This document shows, piece by piece, positions 54,049 through 63,476 of a stretch of DNA of 64,000 nucleotides. A program made the translations under genes and the position numbers. This DNA comes from Bacteriovoracia bacterium (lineage in GTDB: Bacteria > Bdellovibrionota > Bacteriovoracia > Bacteriovoracales > Bacteriovoracaceae), in NCBI GenBank assembly GCA_030431635.1, contig JAUIIL010000005.1, positions 1 to 64,000 of the forward strand, written 5' to 3'. The notes under the pieces are model-generated. The model ran no database searches. It was given only the letters and a program-made list of their open reading frames with translations, and was not told the DNA's origin. How positions within the stretch are numbered: position 1 is the first letter of the stretch; each line of letters opens with the position of its first letter.

Positions 54049-54942
54049 TTACCAACGATAATGTCTTATTTTATCACCTCTTTCAGCGATGTCGGCCATA
54101 ATTTCAATTCCAAGCTCAATATGTTTATCAGTAAACTGCCTGAAAACTTTCGTCGCCGATTTCTTTGTTTTAATCCCCCCTCTCTTTAAGGGAAGATCAG
54201 AAACAAGAAGTAATGCACCAATATTTACTTTACTAGCAAAACCAGCAATAAACAATGTGGCACACTCCATCTCAACTGCAATAACTCTTTCTCTGTAAAG
54301 ATTTAACTTAAACTCTTCATCAAATTCCCAAAGTCTCAAATCAGTTGAGTGAACGACTCCAGTTCTATAATCATGACCATGCTCAACTAAAACTTGGCTT
54401 GCGAATTTTTGAACTTTAAAGGTTGGTAAGGCCGGTACTTGTGAAGGCATAAAGTGCTCGGCCACACTACTAGTTCTAATCGCCCCAATTGGGAGTATAA
54501 AATCTCCTACTTTCAGTGAACTATGAGCTGCTCCACACATCCCCAAAAACAGAGTCGCCTTGGGCTCAATAACGGCTATAAGCTCAATAACCAAAGCCGC
54601 CATAGCAGAACCAATCCCAAATTCAATAATAGTAACATTAGCTGTATCTGAAGAAGCTGCTTTAAAAGCAGAACCTTCCGTATAGTGGGAATCAGCAAGT
54701 ATTGTTTGAAAACGCTGCGTGTAATAATGAAAATTTGTTAAAATAATATGCTCTTTGAACATTTCAAAATCATGCCCTGTATAACGCTCAAGCATATCAA
54801 TAGCTATTTTTCTCTTATCAGCATTAGCGTAGACCCTCTTAGAGCGAATTTTAAGCTCTCTTTCAGAAAGTTTTCTTTTAGAGGACTTCACTTTTGCGAT
54901 TTTTTTCTTCGATGTCTTTTTCGTTGTTGCTTTTTTAACCAT
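54049..54942 (-). CDS. amn: AMP nucleosidase
   Basis: A 297-residue phosphorylase-superfamily enzyme. RYTGHDFEMF, GIGSAMAALVIELI, LFLGMCGAAHSSLKVGDFILP and EMECATLFIAGF with LLVSDLPLKRGG follow AMP nucleosidase (AMP to adenine and ribose 5-phosphate). A Lys-rich N-terminal tail (VKKATTKKTSKKKIAKVKSS) is unusual and could bind nucleic acids. It lies 17 bases upstream of mreB. Confidence 0.85.
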   Translation of the reverse strand: MVKKATTKKTSKKKIAKVKSSKRKLSERELKIRSKRVYANADKRKIAIDMLERYTGHDFEMFKEHIILTNFHYYTQRFQTILADSHYTEGSAFKAASSDTANVTIIEFGIGSAMAALVIELIAVIEPKATLFLGMCGAAHSSLKVGDFILPIGAIRTSSVAEHFMPSQVPALPTFKVQKFASQVLVEHGHDYRTGVVHSTDLRLWEFDEEFKLNLYRERVIAVEMECATLFIAGFASKVNIGALLLVSDLPLKRGGIKTKKSATKVFRQFTDKHIELGIEIMADIAERGDKIRHYRW

Positions 54943-55015
54943 AATTCTCCTTAAGAAATACTACCTATGAGAAAACTCTTGAGCAAATTCTTTATTAATG
55001 GGTAGAATAGCTCAT

Positions 55016-55579
55016 ATGAGTGAAAAATATAAATTCCCCGATCGTTTTACTTCTGGTCAGTTTGTTAAGTACATCAACCGTGATGAAATCAAAGGCCTTA
55101 TTGGCTCTCTTGGTCATACTATTTCTCAAAAGTACGCTAACCAAGAACTCGTCATAGTAGGTATTCTAAAAGGCAGCCTTATCTTTATGGCCGATCTCAT
55201 TAGAGAGATAAAAAATGTTAAACTCTATGTTGATTTTGTTAAAGTGGAGGCCATTGGAAGAGATAAAGAGAGCAATGGTACTATTAGCTTATCAAGTGAT
55301 ATCAAAACAAATATTCACGATAAGAATGTTCTTATTGTAGAGGAAATCATTGATACTGGCAGGGCCCTGGAATTCGTTCACAACCGCTTAAAAAGCTCTA
55401 AACCCAGAAGTATCGAAATCATCACTCTTTTTGATAAACCCTACAAAAGGGCCGTTCCAATTAAGGCCGAGCTTATTGGGAAGAAAATTGATGACCAATT
55501 TATTATTGGTTATGGACTCGATCTTGAGAATTATGGACGTAATTTTGAAGATGTTTACTTTTTAAAGTACCCCAATTAA
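55016..55579 (+). CDS. hpt: hypoxanthine phosphoribosyltransferase
   Basis: A 187-residue purine salvage enzyme from ATG 55016 (MSEKYKFPDR; an earlier ATG at 54998 adds six residues). NVLIVEEIIDTGRALEFV is the PRPP-binding motif with the acidic pair, VIVGILKGSLIFMADLI the substrate loop, and EIITLFDKPYKRAVP the hood region. It converts hypoxanthine or guanine to IMP/GMP. It is divergent from amn, another salvage gene. Confidence 0.9.
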   Translation: MSEKYKFPDRFTSGQFVKYINRDEIKGLIGSLGHTISQKYANQELVIVGILKGSLIFMADLIREIKNVKLYVDFVKVEAIGRDKESNGTISLSSDIKTNIHDKNVLIVEEIIDTGRALEFVHNRLKSSKPRSIEIITLFDKPYKRAVPIKAELIGKKIDDQFIIGYGLDLENYGRNFEDVYFLKYPN

Positions 55580-55652
55580 CGCCACAAGTCTTTTTCCTTG
55601 CCATATTCTGCTCTTTTCATTAAATTCTTTATCCTAACTAACGGAGATAAAA

Positions 55653-55763
55653 ATGGGTATTGGAAGAAAAAAAGTCGTTTATAAAATGAAGAGACGTAAA
55701 GCTCAGGCGAAAAAGAAGGCAAAACTTAAGGCCAAAATCGCTGCTTCAAAAGAAAATAAGTAA
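55653..55763 (+). CDS. very small, highly basic protein
   Basis: A 36-residue frame (MGIGRKKVVYKMKRRKAQAK, then KKAKLKAKIAASKENK) with a clear CGGAG site 8 bases upstream. About half of the residues are Lys or Arg, so it is likely ribosome- or nucleic-acid-associated, like small basic ribosomal proteins. It lies between hpt and the convergent LpoA-like gene. Family not recognised. Confidence 0.6.
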   Translation: MGIGRKKVVYKMKRRKAQAKKKAKLKAKIAASKENK

Positions 55764-55766
55764 CGA

Positions 55767-57752
55767 CTAATTTTTTACAGGCTCAGCATCCTGGCTTGAA
55801 TTAAAAAGCTTAACGACTTTTTTGCGACTTATTGTTAGTGGAGTAAGGTTCTTTAACCAAACTCCATCTTTCATATACCAAAGACCTGTTAATCCTCTTA
55901 TCGATTTTCTTGTTTTTAAACTAATCTCAAGTTGCTCTCTATTTTCAAATTTAAGGTTATTAAGCGCCTTAAAACTTACGTTAAAAGCATCATAAGAAAG
56001 TGTTTCGATAAGCTTAGGGCTTTTACTATAGCGCTTAAAATATCTTGTTCTAAACTCAGAATCGATAAAATCAGGATCGTCTCCAACAAAATGCAGATTT
56101 CCTAAATCCTTTTGCTCTTTAACAATCGAGCGGCTTTTCCAACTGGGGCCACCAACGAAATGAATGTTAAGAGCGTCAAAATAATTAAAAGCTGGAATAA
56201 TTTGAATCGCCTCATGAGGGTAAGCTGGCAAAAAGACCCAATCAAAATCAATAATTGGACTTAGGGTTTGAACTCTTCTTACTATTCTCTTGCCTTGAAG
56301 TTTATAAATATCGCTCCAAATTCTATACTCTTCATCTCTTTCTCTTTTAAACCTTAAACCAAGCAACTTCTCAACCGGTTCCCTATAATCAGTTATATTT
56401 TTTTGATAAGAATGAATACTTGTTAGGGTTATTTTTTTAGCCTTGGCTTGCCTCCATACTTCATTGATATAAGCATCCCCTCCCTCACTTTGAGGATAAA
56501 GAACAGCAAGCTTAGTTCCAAAACGAGTTAGCATTGGGTCTGAAAAAGCCGCAGAAACTTGAGACTCAACTGAACCAGGGATTTCAATAAGAAGATGATT
56601 CTTCTCATCCTTTGGTAAATAAATAGGAGAAAGAGAAATATAAAGAACCCCGAACTTCTTGGCCTCTAGATATTCTTCTTTGGCCGTATCAGGGAAAAGA
56701 CCTCCAATAATCACAGAGACAAAGTTCTTCTCAACAAGTTCTCTCACGGCCATCGCACCAACAATATTACTATCAAAAGAGTTTTTAGTATAAATCTCAG
56801 GCTTCACAAGTTTAAGTCCAGAGTCTGTCGAGTTCATCGCAATAACATCGCTTAAAGCAGCATCAATTCCCTTAAGAGCTTTCTTTCCAAAGGAAGCTTT
56901 CTTACCAGTAAGAGGAAGAATAACTCCAATCGCATTTGGATTAATTTTAGAGTAATTTTCCATTCGAAAAGAAAAATCGCTCACAAAAGCCCTTACTTCT
57001 TCAATGTCGGAGTAGTAGTTTGATAACCAACTCACAACATCACGGGCCTTACCTTTTTGTCCTGAGTAGTAAAGTTTTTGAGCTTCAAGTTTTCCCATGA
57101 AAGCAACGTTAATGAAGCGCTCTTTCTCAAACTCTTGAAGAAGTCTAAGCCTTGAGGACTCATCCAGTTTAAAAAAGTAATCAATAAGTGTTTCGCTATA
57201 GGGATTGTTTCGAAAATCTTGAAAAGACTTCACATCTGAAGTTAAAAGAAAAAGCGACTTCGTAGCAACAGGGTTGTTATTAAGTTGTTGAGAGAGGACA
57301 TAGCTTAGATGGTGATGTTTTTTGGCCTCTTTAGGCTTTAGGACTTTGTAATTAACATCTTGGATGTATAAAAAAGCTTCTCTAGCTCTTCCTAACTTAA
57401 AATAAGCACTCGCAAGATTAAGCTTAACTTGGGCCTTTAGTGAAGGGTCTGAGTCTGCTGTAACAAGAGCTTCATTAAAGTTAGTAATAGCGCTTTGATA
57501 GTTAAAATCAGAAAAATAAATAACCCCGATTAAGTTATACTTCATGGCCCTTTCTTCAGGGTTAATTGTCTGATCATTAATATTATTTAGTCTTTTTAAG
57601 GCAAGCTCGTTTTCACCTTGCTTATAAATGACCTTAATTTCTTCTATTTTTCTAAGAAAACCTTCAGAGTACTGGCCTGATATTAAGCTGACTTGAGAAC
57701 AACTAAGAACGAGGATGAAAGTCATCAGGTATATGAATATTTTTTTTTGCAC
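55767..57752 (-). CDS. LpoA/LppC-like lipoprotein (TPR + type I PBP fold)
   Basis: About 661 residues from GTG 57752 (GAGG 5 bases upstream; ATG at 57770 is an alternative). The N-terminus is a lipoprotein signal ending LVLSC. Residues about 30-260 are TPR-like (YNLIGVIYFSDFNYQSAITNFNEAL). Residues from about 285 (NAIGVILPLTGKKASFGKKALKGIDAAL) have the periplasmic-binding type I fold. This is the layout of LpoA, an activator of PBP1A. Placement away from PBP genes leaves the partner open. Confidence 0.8.
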   Translation of the reverse strand: MQKKIFIYLMTFILVLSCSQVSLISGQYSEGFLRKIEEIKVIYKQGENELALKRLNNINDQTINPEERAMKYNLIGVIYFSDFNYQSAITNFNEALVTADSDPSLKAQVKLNLASAYFKLGRAREAFLYIQDVNYKVLKPKEAKKHHHLSYVLSQQLNNNPVATKSLFLLTSDVKSFQDFRNNPYSETLIDYFFKLDESSRLRLLQEFEKERFINVAFMGKLEAQKLYYSGQKGKARDVVSWLSNYYSDIEEVRAFVSDFSFRMENYSKINPNAIGVILPLTGKKASFGKKALKGIDAALSDVIAMNSTDSGLKLVKPEIYTKNSFDSNIVGAMAVRELVEKNFVSVIIGGLFPDTAKEEYLEAKKFGVLYISLSPIYLPKDEKNHLLIEIPGSVESQVSAAFSDPMLTRFGTKLAVLYPQSEGGDAYINEVWRQAKAKKITLTSIHSYQKNITDYREPVEKLLGLRFKRERDEEYRIWSDIYKLQGKRIVRRVQTLSPIIDFDWVFLPAYPHEAIQIIPAFNYFDALNIHFVGGPSWKSRSIVKEQKDLGNLHFVGDDPDFIDSEFRTRYFKRYSKSPKLIETLSYDAFNVSFKALNNLKFENREQLEISLKTRKSIRGLTGLWYMKDGVWLKNLTPLTISRKKVVKLFNSSQDAEPVKN

Positions 57753-57828
57753 TGCAACCTCTGGATTCAAAAGATACAGTAGATTCTAACGAGAAAAACT
57801 CATCCCGTCACCTGAACGACAGACTTCT

Positions 57829-58899
57829 CTATTGAAAAAGCTCTTTTACCTTATCAAAAAAACCTTTAGACATTGGAGAATTTGATTCTTTCTCTTCATA
57901 GTGAGCAAGCTTCTCAAATAACTCTTTTTGTTCATGTGAAAGTTTTGTTGGTGTTTCCACATGAATACTAATGATTTGGTCTCCAAAACCATACCCACCC
58001 AGTCTACTAATTCCTTTATTTTTAAGCCTCATCCTCTTTCCTGACTGAGTTCCAGCTGGAATTTTAACGGAAACCTTTCCTCCTAAGGTTGGCACTTCTA
58101 TCTCTGCACCAAGAGCTGCTTGAGAAAAACTAATAGGGACTTCACAGTGAACATCAAAGTCATCACGAGTGAAGAATTCATGTTCACGAATTTTTATCAA
58201 AACGTAGAGATCTCCCCTAGGTGCTCCGTTGGAACCAGGTCCACCTTCACCAGTGAGCTTTAATCTTTGTCCTTCATCAATTCCTGCAGGGATTTTAACC
58301 GATAGGTTTACTTTCTTACGAATCATTTGAGCGCTTTCCCCTGCCCCTGAACATTTTGGACAAGTTTGTGAGATCGTAAAAAACCCTTGCTGACGCCTTA
58401 CTTGTCCATGCCCATCACACATATCACATTTTTGAGGAGTCGTTCCTTCTTTGATTTCATGTCTTGTTATAGACACTTCCTTTTCAACTCCAAAAGCTGC
58501 TTCCTCAAAATTAACCGTTACAACTTCTTGTATATCATCTCCACGACGTCCTCGAGGGGCTCCACCTCTGCGGCGACCGCCTCCCATGAAATCACCAAAA
58601 ATATCTCCAAAGATATCGCCAAGGTCTTCAAAGCCTCCAAATCCACCAGCTCCGCCAAAGCCTCCAGCTTGTCCATCAACACCAGCGTGTCCAAATTGAT
58701 CGTAAGCTCTTTTCTTATCTTCGTTTAATAGGACTTCCGCTGCCTCTGAAGCTTCTTTAAATTTCGCTTCAGCTTCTGGGTTATCTGGGTTTCTATCTGG
58801 ATGAAACTGCATCGCTAGCTTTCTATAAGCTTTTTTAATTTCATCTTTTCCAGCAGACTTATCTACACCTAGAACTTCGTAATAGTCGCGTTTGCTCAT
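57829..58899 (-). CDS. dnaJ: DnaJ with a single zinc centre
   Basis: A 356-residue co-chaperone. The J domain (HPD at 33-35), Gly/Phe-rich region (75-115) and C-terminal substrate domains are present. The Cys-rich domain has only two CxxCxGxG repeats (Cys 158/161 and 180/183), matching repeats 2 and 3 of standard DnaJ. Repeats 1 and 4, which form zinc centre I, are missing. It is downstream of dnaK in the grpE-dnaK-dnaJ order. Confidence 0.95.
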   Translation of the reverse strand: MSKRDYYEVLGVDKSAGKDEIKKAYRKLAMQFHPDRNPDNPEAEAKFKEASEAAEVLLNEDKKRAYDQFGHAGVDGQAGGFGGAGGFGGFEDLGDIFGDIFGDFMGGGRRRGGAPRGRRGDDIQEVVTVNFEEAAFGVEKEVSITRHEIKEGTTPQKCDMCDGHGQVRRQQGFFTISQTCPKCSGAGESAQMIRKKVNLSVKIPAGIDEGQRLKLTGEGGPGSNGAPRGDLYVLIKIREHEFFTRDDFDVHCEVPISFSQAALGAEIEVPTLGGKVSVKIPAGTQSGKRMRLKNKGISRLGGYGFGDQIISIHVETPTKLSHEQKELFEKLAHYEEKESNSPMSKGFFDKVKELFQ

Positions 58900-58919
58900 T
58901 TTTCTTCCTAAAACATAGA

Positions 58920-58946
58920 GGGCCAGCTTAGTTTGCTGGCCCTTTT
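58920..58946. terminator. hairpin between dnaK and dnaJ
   Basis: GGGCCAGC pairs with GCTGGCCC (58920-58942) around 7 bases. The TTTT is on the plus-strand side; on the minus strand the stem is followed by TCTATGTTTT. It may act as a partial attenuator or RNA processing site lowering dnaJ output relative to dnaK. Confidence 0.5.
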
Positions 58947-58966
58947 ATTAATCACTTTAGTTTTTC

Positions 58967-60886
58967 TTAGACTTCTTTATAGTCTGCATCAACCACATCG
59001 TCATCTTTCTTATTGTTTGCAGAAGAAGAACCTGTCTCAGCTGAAGATTGCTCCTGAGCTCCAGCAGCTCCTTCAGCACCAGGTTGGCCATACATTGCCT
59101 GAGCTATTTTGTGAGACGTATTTTGAAGTCTCTCAGTTGCTGCTTTTAGCTCATCAAGATTTTCAGAAGTAAGTTTTTCTTTCGCTTCTTTAATGGCTTC
59201 TTCAACTTCAGATTTAGCTGAAGCATCAACCTTATCACCCGCTTCACTAATTGCTTTCTCTGTTGCGAAAACAAGAGAATCTAAGTTATTTCTGGCATCC
59301 ACCACTTCACGTCTCTTCTTATCTGAATCTGCGTTGGCTTCTGCATCTTTAACCATTCTCTCAATTTCTTCTTCAGATAAACCAGACCCACTAGTAATTC
59401 TAATTTCTTGTTTTTTACCAGTTGCTTTATCAGAAGCCGAAACATTCACAATTCCGTTAGCATCAATATCAAAAGTAACTTCAATTTGCGGAACTCCTCT
59501 TGGAGCTGGAGCAATTCCTGTCAGATCAAACCTTCCAAGTGTTTTGTTGTCATTGGAAAACTCTCTTTCCCCTTGAAGAACATGAATACTAACAGCTGGT
59601 TGATTATCTTGAGCCGTTGAAAATACTTGGGATTTTTTCACAGGTATTGTCGTATTTTTCTCAATCAACTTAGTCATAACTCCACCAAGAGTTTCAATCC
59701 CAAGAGAAAGAGGAGTTACGTCAAGAAGAAGAACATCTTTAACGTCACCAGCTAAAACACCACCTTGAATGGCAGCACCAGCAGCAACAACTTCATCAGG
59801 GTTAACACCTTTAGAAGGCTCTTTTCCAAAAATACTTTTCACTCTTTCTTGAACAGCTGGAACTCTAGTTGAACCACCAACAAGAATGACATCATGGATT
59901 TCGCTTTTATCAAGCCCTGAATCTTTAAGGGCCGTGTTACAAGGAGTGGCCAATCTATCAAGAAGGTCTGAGATTAGCTGCTCAAACTTAGCTCTCGTTA
60001 AGTTCACATTCAAGTGTTTTGGACCAGAAGCATCCGCTGTAATAAATGGCAAATTCACATCTGTTGAAGTTGTACTTGAAAGCTCATGTTTTGCTTTCTC
60101 AGCTGCTTCTTTCAGCCTCTGTAGCGCCATCTTATCTTGTTTTAAATCAATTCCAGTATCTTTTTTAAATTCTTCCGCGAGAAAGTTAATAATTCTATAA
60201 TCAAAATCTTCCCCACCTAGGAAAGTATCACCATTAGTTGATTTAACTTCAAAAACACCATCACTTGTAATTTCAAGAATTGAGATATCAAAAGTACCAC
60301 CACCTAAGTCAAAAACAGCAATATTTTTATCTGTTTTTGAATCAAGTCCGTAGGCCAAAGCAGCAGCTGTTGGCTCGTTGATAATTCTTTTGACATCAAG
60401 TCCAGCAATTCTTCCGGCATCTTTTGTTGCTTGTCTTTGAGCATCGTTAAAGTAAGCAGGTACTGTAATAACTGCTTCTGTTACTTCATGTCCAAGATAG
60501 CTTTCTGCTGATTTTTTCATTTTTGTTAAAACAGATGCTGAGATTTCTTGAGAAGACATTTCTTTTCCGTTTGCTCTTACCCATGCATCTCCATTTTTAT
60601 TCGCAATGATTTCAAAAGGTGCGACTTCCATGAAGCGCTTTACTTCTTCAGCATCAGCTTTTCTTCCGATAAGTCTTTTAATACCAAATAAAGTTTTCTC
60701 TGGGTTAGTAACAGCTTGTCTCTTTGCTACTTGACCAACGAGAGTTTCACCATCTTTTCCATAACCTATAATTGAAGGAGTTGTATTATGTCCTTCCTCA
60801 TTTGGTATAATTTTGTATTTACCGTTTTCTAAAACGGCCACACATGAATTTGTTGTTCCTAAGTCAATTCCAATAATTTTACCCAT
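58967..60886 (-). CDS. dnaK: chaperone DnaK (Hsp70)
   Basis: A 639-residue Hsp70. [18 protein letters not shown] opens the ATPase domain, followed by [17 protein letters not shown] and [14 protein letters not shown]. The linker [15 protein letters not shown] leads to the peptide-binding domain and a lid ending in the acidic [12 protein letters not shown]. It works with DnaJ and GrpE, which flank it. Confidence 0.98.
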   Translation of the reverse strand: MGKIIGIDLGTTNSCVAVLENGKYKIIPNEEGHNTTPSIIGYGKDGETLVGQVAKRQAVTNPEKTLFGIKRLIGRKADAEEVKRFMEVAPFEIIANKNGDAWVRANGKEMSSQEISASVLTKMKKSAESYLGHEVTEAVITVPAYFNDAQRQATKDAGRIAGLDVKRIINEPTAAALAYGLDSKTDKNIAVFDLGGGTFDISILEITSDGVFEVKSTNGDTFLGGEDFDYRIINFLAEEFKKDTGIDLKQDKMALQRLKEAAEKAKHELSSTTSTDVNLPFITADASGPKHLNVNLTRAKFEQLISDLLDRLATPCNTALKDSGLDKSEIHDVILVGGSTRVPAVQERVKSIFGKEPSKGVNPDEVVAAGAAIQGGVLAGDVKDVLLLDVTPLSLGIETLGGVMTKLIEKNTTIPVKKSQVFSTAQDNQPAVSIHVLQGEREFSNDNKTLGRFDLTGIAPAPRGVPQIEVTFDIDANGIVNVSASDKATGKKQEIRITSGSGLSEEEIERMVKDAEANADSDKKRREVVDARNNLDSLVFATEKAISEAGDKVDASAKSEVEEAIKEAKEKLTSENLDELKAATERLQNTSHKIAQAMYGQPGAEGAAGAQEQSSAETGSSSANNKKDDDVVDADYKEV

Positions 60887-60903
60887 TTCGTTCTCCTTAT
60901 TTA

Positions 60904-61431
60904 TTAACTATTTTTTGCTACTACCACTTTCGAGGGTCTTAAAAGGCGGCCATTTAAAATATAACCTTTTTCAAACTCTCTAATTACTTCCATTTCTTTC
61001 TTTCCTTCAACGGACTCTTGGCTCATGGCCTCATGGAAATTAGGATCAAACTCCTCTCCAAGGGCATTGATTTGTTCTAGACCAAAAGTCTTTAACGATT
61101 CGATAAAAAGCTTATAAACCATGTCAATTCCAATCGTAATGTTTTTCACTTTTTCATCTTCATCATTCTTTATGGCGCTCAAAGTTCTCTCCAAATTATC
61201 CACAACTTCAAGCATTGCTCTTAAAAGCTTCTCTGAGCCATATTTTAAGAGATCACTTTTTTCTCTTTCAAATCTCTTCTTTAAATTCTCAAACTCAGCA
61301 GCAAGGTAGAGAAACTTCTTTTTATAATCCTCTTGTTCCTGATCTTGCTTTTGCTCCTGTCCCTCTTCAACTTCCTCTTGAGCATCAACTTCTTGCTCTT
61401 TCTCTACTTCTTCTGTTGTTTGATTCTCCAT
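60904..61431 (-). CDS. grpE: nucleotide exchange factor GrpE
   Basis: About 175 residues from ATG 61431 ([16 protein letters not shown] site upstream; an in-frame ATG 5 codons earlier overlaps the site). It has a Glu/Gln-rich N-terminus, a long coiled coil ([20 protein letters not shown]) and a beta-wing end ([26 protein letters not shown]). It is ADP/ATP exchange factor for DnaK. It lies 17 bases upstream of dnaK. Confidence 0.93.
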   Translation of the reverse strand: MENQTTEEVEKEQEVDAQEEVEEGQEQKQDQEQEDYKKKFLYLAAEFENLKKRFEREKSDLLKYGSEKLLRAMLEVVDNLERTLSAIKNDEDEKVKNITIGIDMVYKLFIESLKTFGLEQINALGEEFDPNFHEAMSQESVEGKKEMEVIREFEKGYILNGRLLRPSKVVVAKNS

Positions 61432-61463
61432 TTTTCTTCCTTTCATTATTCAATCACTACCCT

Positions 61464-61492
61464 TAATCTGGGCACGAAATGACCAGTGTCAA
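61464..61492 (-). promoter_or_regulatory. candidate grpE-dnaK-dnaJ promoter
   Basis: On the minus strand, TTGACA is followed after 17 bases by AGATTA, a weak -10, about 33 bases before the grpE start. No CIRCE dyad (HrcA site) is evident between 61432 and 61579, and hrcA is not adjacent. Confidence 0.4.
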
Positions 61493-61579
61493 TGATTGAA
61501 GAGCAAAGATAAATGCTTGATAAAAAGATTGTCAGTAAAAACAAACACTTAGGGCTGGGTTAAAAGAAATGTAGGACTC

Positions 61580-63355
61580 TTAAACTCCAAGAAAAAGAAT
61601 GAAAATACAAACCCCAAAAAACAAAGACATATTTTGCTCTATGAAATCTCCTTCTTGTGCATTTTCTTCAGCCTCTCCATTGTTCAACAAATGCATGAAT
61701 CCTCCAGATATAAGGCCCGCTAGAATTGCTCTTTGAACTTTATATCCGACGGTTTTGGCGTTAATTGTATCGCTTTGCCACTGATTTATTCTTCGCACAG
61801 GACGCATTAAAGTAAAAAATACTTCTTTATCGACCGAAAAACGAATTTGATTTGGATATTTAATTCCTTCTTTTTTAGCTTGAGCAAAAGCCCCTTTAAG
61901 TAGCTCTTCATCAATTAGAGAAATTGTTTTTTCACGTGCCTCACTTCTTTGGCCGACTTTATTTAAAATTTTAATGATGAGTTCATGAAAAGTACCGATA
62001 TCAAAAGCGAAATGCTTTTGCATCAAGGGTCTAAATGCTCTTTTGACAACAGGGTCCTCCGTGGCCACCATCAATAGCATTTTAAATCCAGTGTTAAACG
62101 CGTTAGAAAATTTTTCTTTGTTTTTAATTTTAAGTTTGGGGGCTACTTCTTCTTCCATGATTCTTTGTAAATTCATCATTAATTTAAATGCTCTAGAAAA
62201 ATCTGAGTTTTTATATGCTTCTGTCCATAATGTAACCGCTTTTTCCGACAAATCTTTTTCAAGATCAATCAGATCGTCCAATAGTTGATTAAGTGCACCC
62301 CATTTGTAAAAAAATTCAATTTCTTCATCTGTAAGCTTTCCCATGCCAACATAGGCAAATAAAACACCTGTCAGACCACCTTTCGTAAAGGTAGTTTCCA
62401 AAATCTCTTTTTCAGTAACGTTCTTAATTGCTTTTTGTAATTGAGAACTTTTAACTTGAATATAAAGAAGTTTTTTTAATAAATGAGTAACAATCGGATC
62501 CTTTTGAGGAGGATATTCTTTTAAAAGATTTCCCGCTAAATAAAAACTAATCGCTTCAAATTCGTTTGAAGGATTTTGAATCTCTCCAGCTAGAATTTTT
62601 TTCGATTTTTCAATCATTTGTCTAACTTGATCGTCCATTCCACTGTCGAAAGCACTATCAGTAATAGGGTGAAGAAGAGAAATCGCATCAATTGCTTTTA
62701 AAGTTCCTCTATTTGTCGCTTCTTTTTCCGCCAACAATCCAAACGCATTTATTGCAAAATAATTGAATCCTCCCATCTTAATGGCCTTATCATTTAGAAA
62801 CTTACTTCCAAAATTCTCTTGCATCCAATTAACTCTTTCGAAATAACTCTCCATATACTTATCAACTTTCATAATTTGCATATCTTGAATACCTGAGAGC
62901 TTCATTGAACGATTTGCTGATTTTATACTTTTCTCAACATTCTTCTTAATAGCATCCTGAACTCTTGTTCCCTTATAAACATCCTCTCTAACACTTTCTA
63001 CAATTTCTTCATAAACATGCCATATGGTTTTGTTTGAGTTTGGTTGTATATTACGTTCTATTTCCTCTACTTTTTCTAAAATAAGTTTTCCTGAAACAGC
63101 CAATTTGTTTTCATTACCAAGCCTTTGAAAAAGATTAAACGTTTTACTCATCGAAGGAGGCATGAACTTATGTGGCACGGAAGCTGACTCTTGCAAGTAT
63201 TTTCCATTCCAATTTAAAATAGCTTCATCTAAAAAAGGTATATTGTGGTGAAAATTATAATTACTCTTAAGATTTTTATTACACTTTTCTTCCGCTGAAA
63301 GGAGATTCAAACACAGAAAGCTCTGAATAAGCAGAAATACTAGTTTTTTCAGCAT
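61580..63355 (-). CDS. large exported hypothetical with C-terminal TM helix
   Basis: A 591-residue protein with a signal peptide (MLKKLVFLLIQSFLCLNLLSA), a long helical mature part and a final membrane helix (MSLFFGVCIFILFLGV). Around residues 335-365 the sequence GALNQLLDDLIDLEKD has a DDxxD-like cluster, recalling DUF2600-type terpene synthases, but export argues against a cytosolic enzyme. It is mostly alpha-helical. The upstream region carries a structured RNA and a terminator, so it may be regulated by that RNA. Function unknown. Confidence 0.65.
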   Translation of the reverse strand: MLKKLVFLLIQSFLCLNLLSAEEKCNKNLKSNYNFHHNIPFLDEAILNWNGKYLQESASVPHKFMPPSMSKTFNLFQRLGNENKLAVSGKLILEKVEEIERNIQPNSNKTIWHVYEEIVESVREDVYKGTRVQDAIKKNVEKSIKSANRSMKLSGIQDMQIMKVDKYMESYFERVNWMQENFGSKFLNDKAIKMGGFNYFAINAFGLLAEKEATNRGTLKAIDAISLLHPITDSAFDSGMDDQVRQMIEKSKKILAGEIQNPSNEFEAISFYLAGNLLKEYPPQKDPIVTHLLKKLLYIQVKSSQLQKAIKNVTEKEILETTFTKGGLTGVLFAYVGMGKLTDEEIEFFYKWGALNQLLDDLIDLEKDLSEKAVTLWTEAYKNSDFSRAFKLMMNLQRIMEEEVAPKLKIKNKEKFSNAFNTGFKMLLMVATEDPVVKRAFRPLMQKHFAFDIGTFHELIIKILNKVGQRSEAREKTISLIDEELLKGAFAQAKKEGIKYPNQIRFSVDKEVFFTLMRPVRRINQWQSDTINAKTVGYKVQRAILAGLISGGFMHLLNNGEAEENAQEGDFIEQNMSLFFGVCIFILFLGV

Positions 63356-63448
63356 GGAACCTTTAAATCACGAATAACGCACAGGGCAAATAATCGATGA
63401 AAAAATGTAAATTTTACCTCGAGATATAAGAGATAACGTTTTTTAGGC

Positions 63449-63476
63449 AAAAAAAAGCCCGGATATTTATCCGGGC
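63449..63476 (-). terminator. strong intrinsic terminator of structured RNA locus
   Basis: A 9-bp GC-rich stem GCCCGGATA/TATCCGGGC (63457-63476), with only two central bases outside the stem or a slightly shorter stem with a 4-6-base loop, is followed on the minus strand by eight T. It ends transcription from the right, 94 bases before the CDS at 63355. Confidence 0.85.

Noticed and set aside
61432-61579. CIRCE/HrcA control of the grpE operon
   Set aside because: No inverted TTAGCACTC-type repeat is present in the region.
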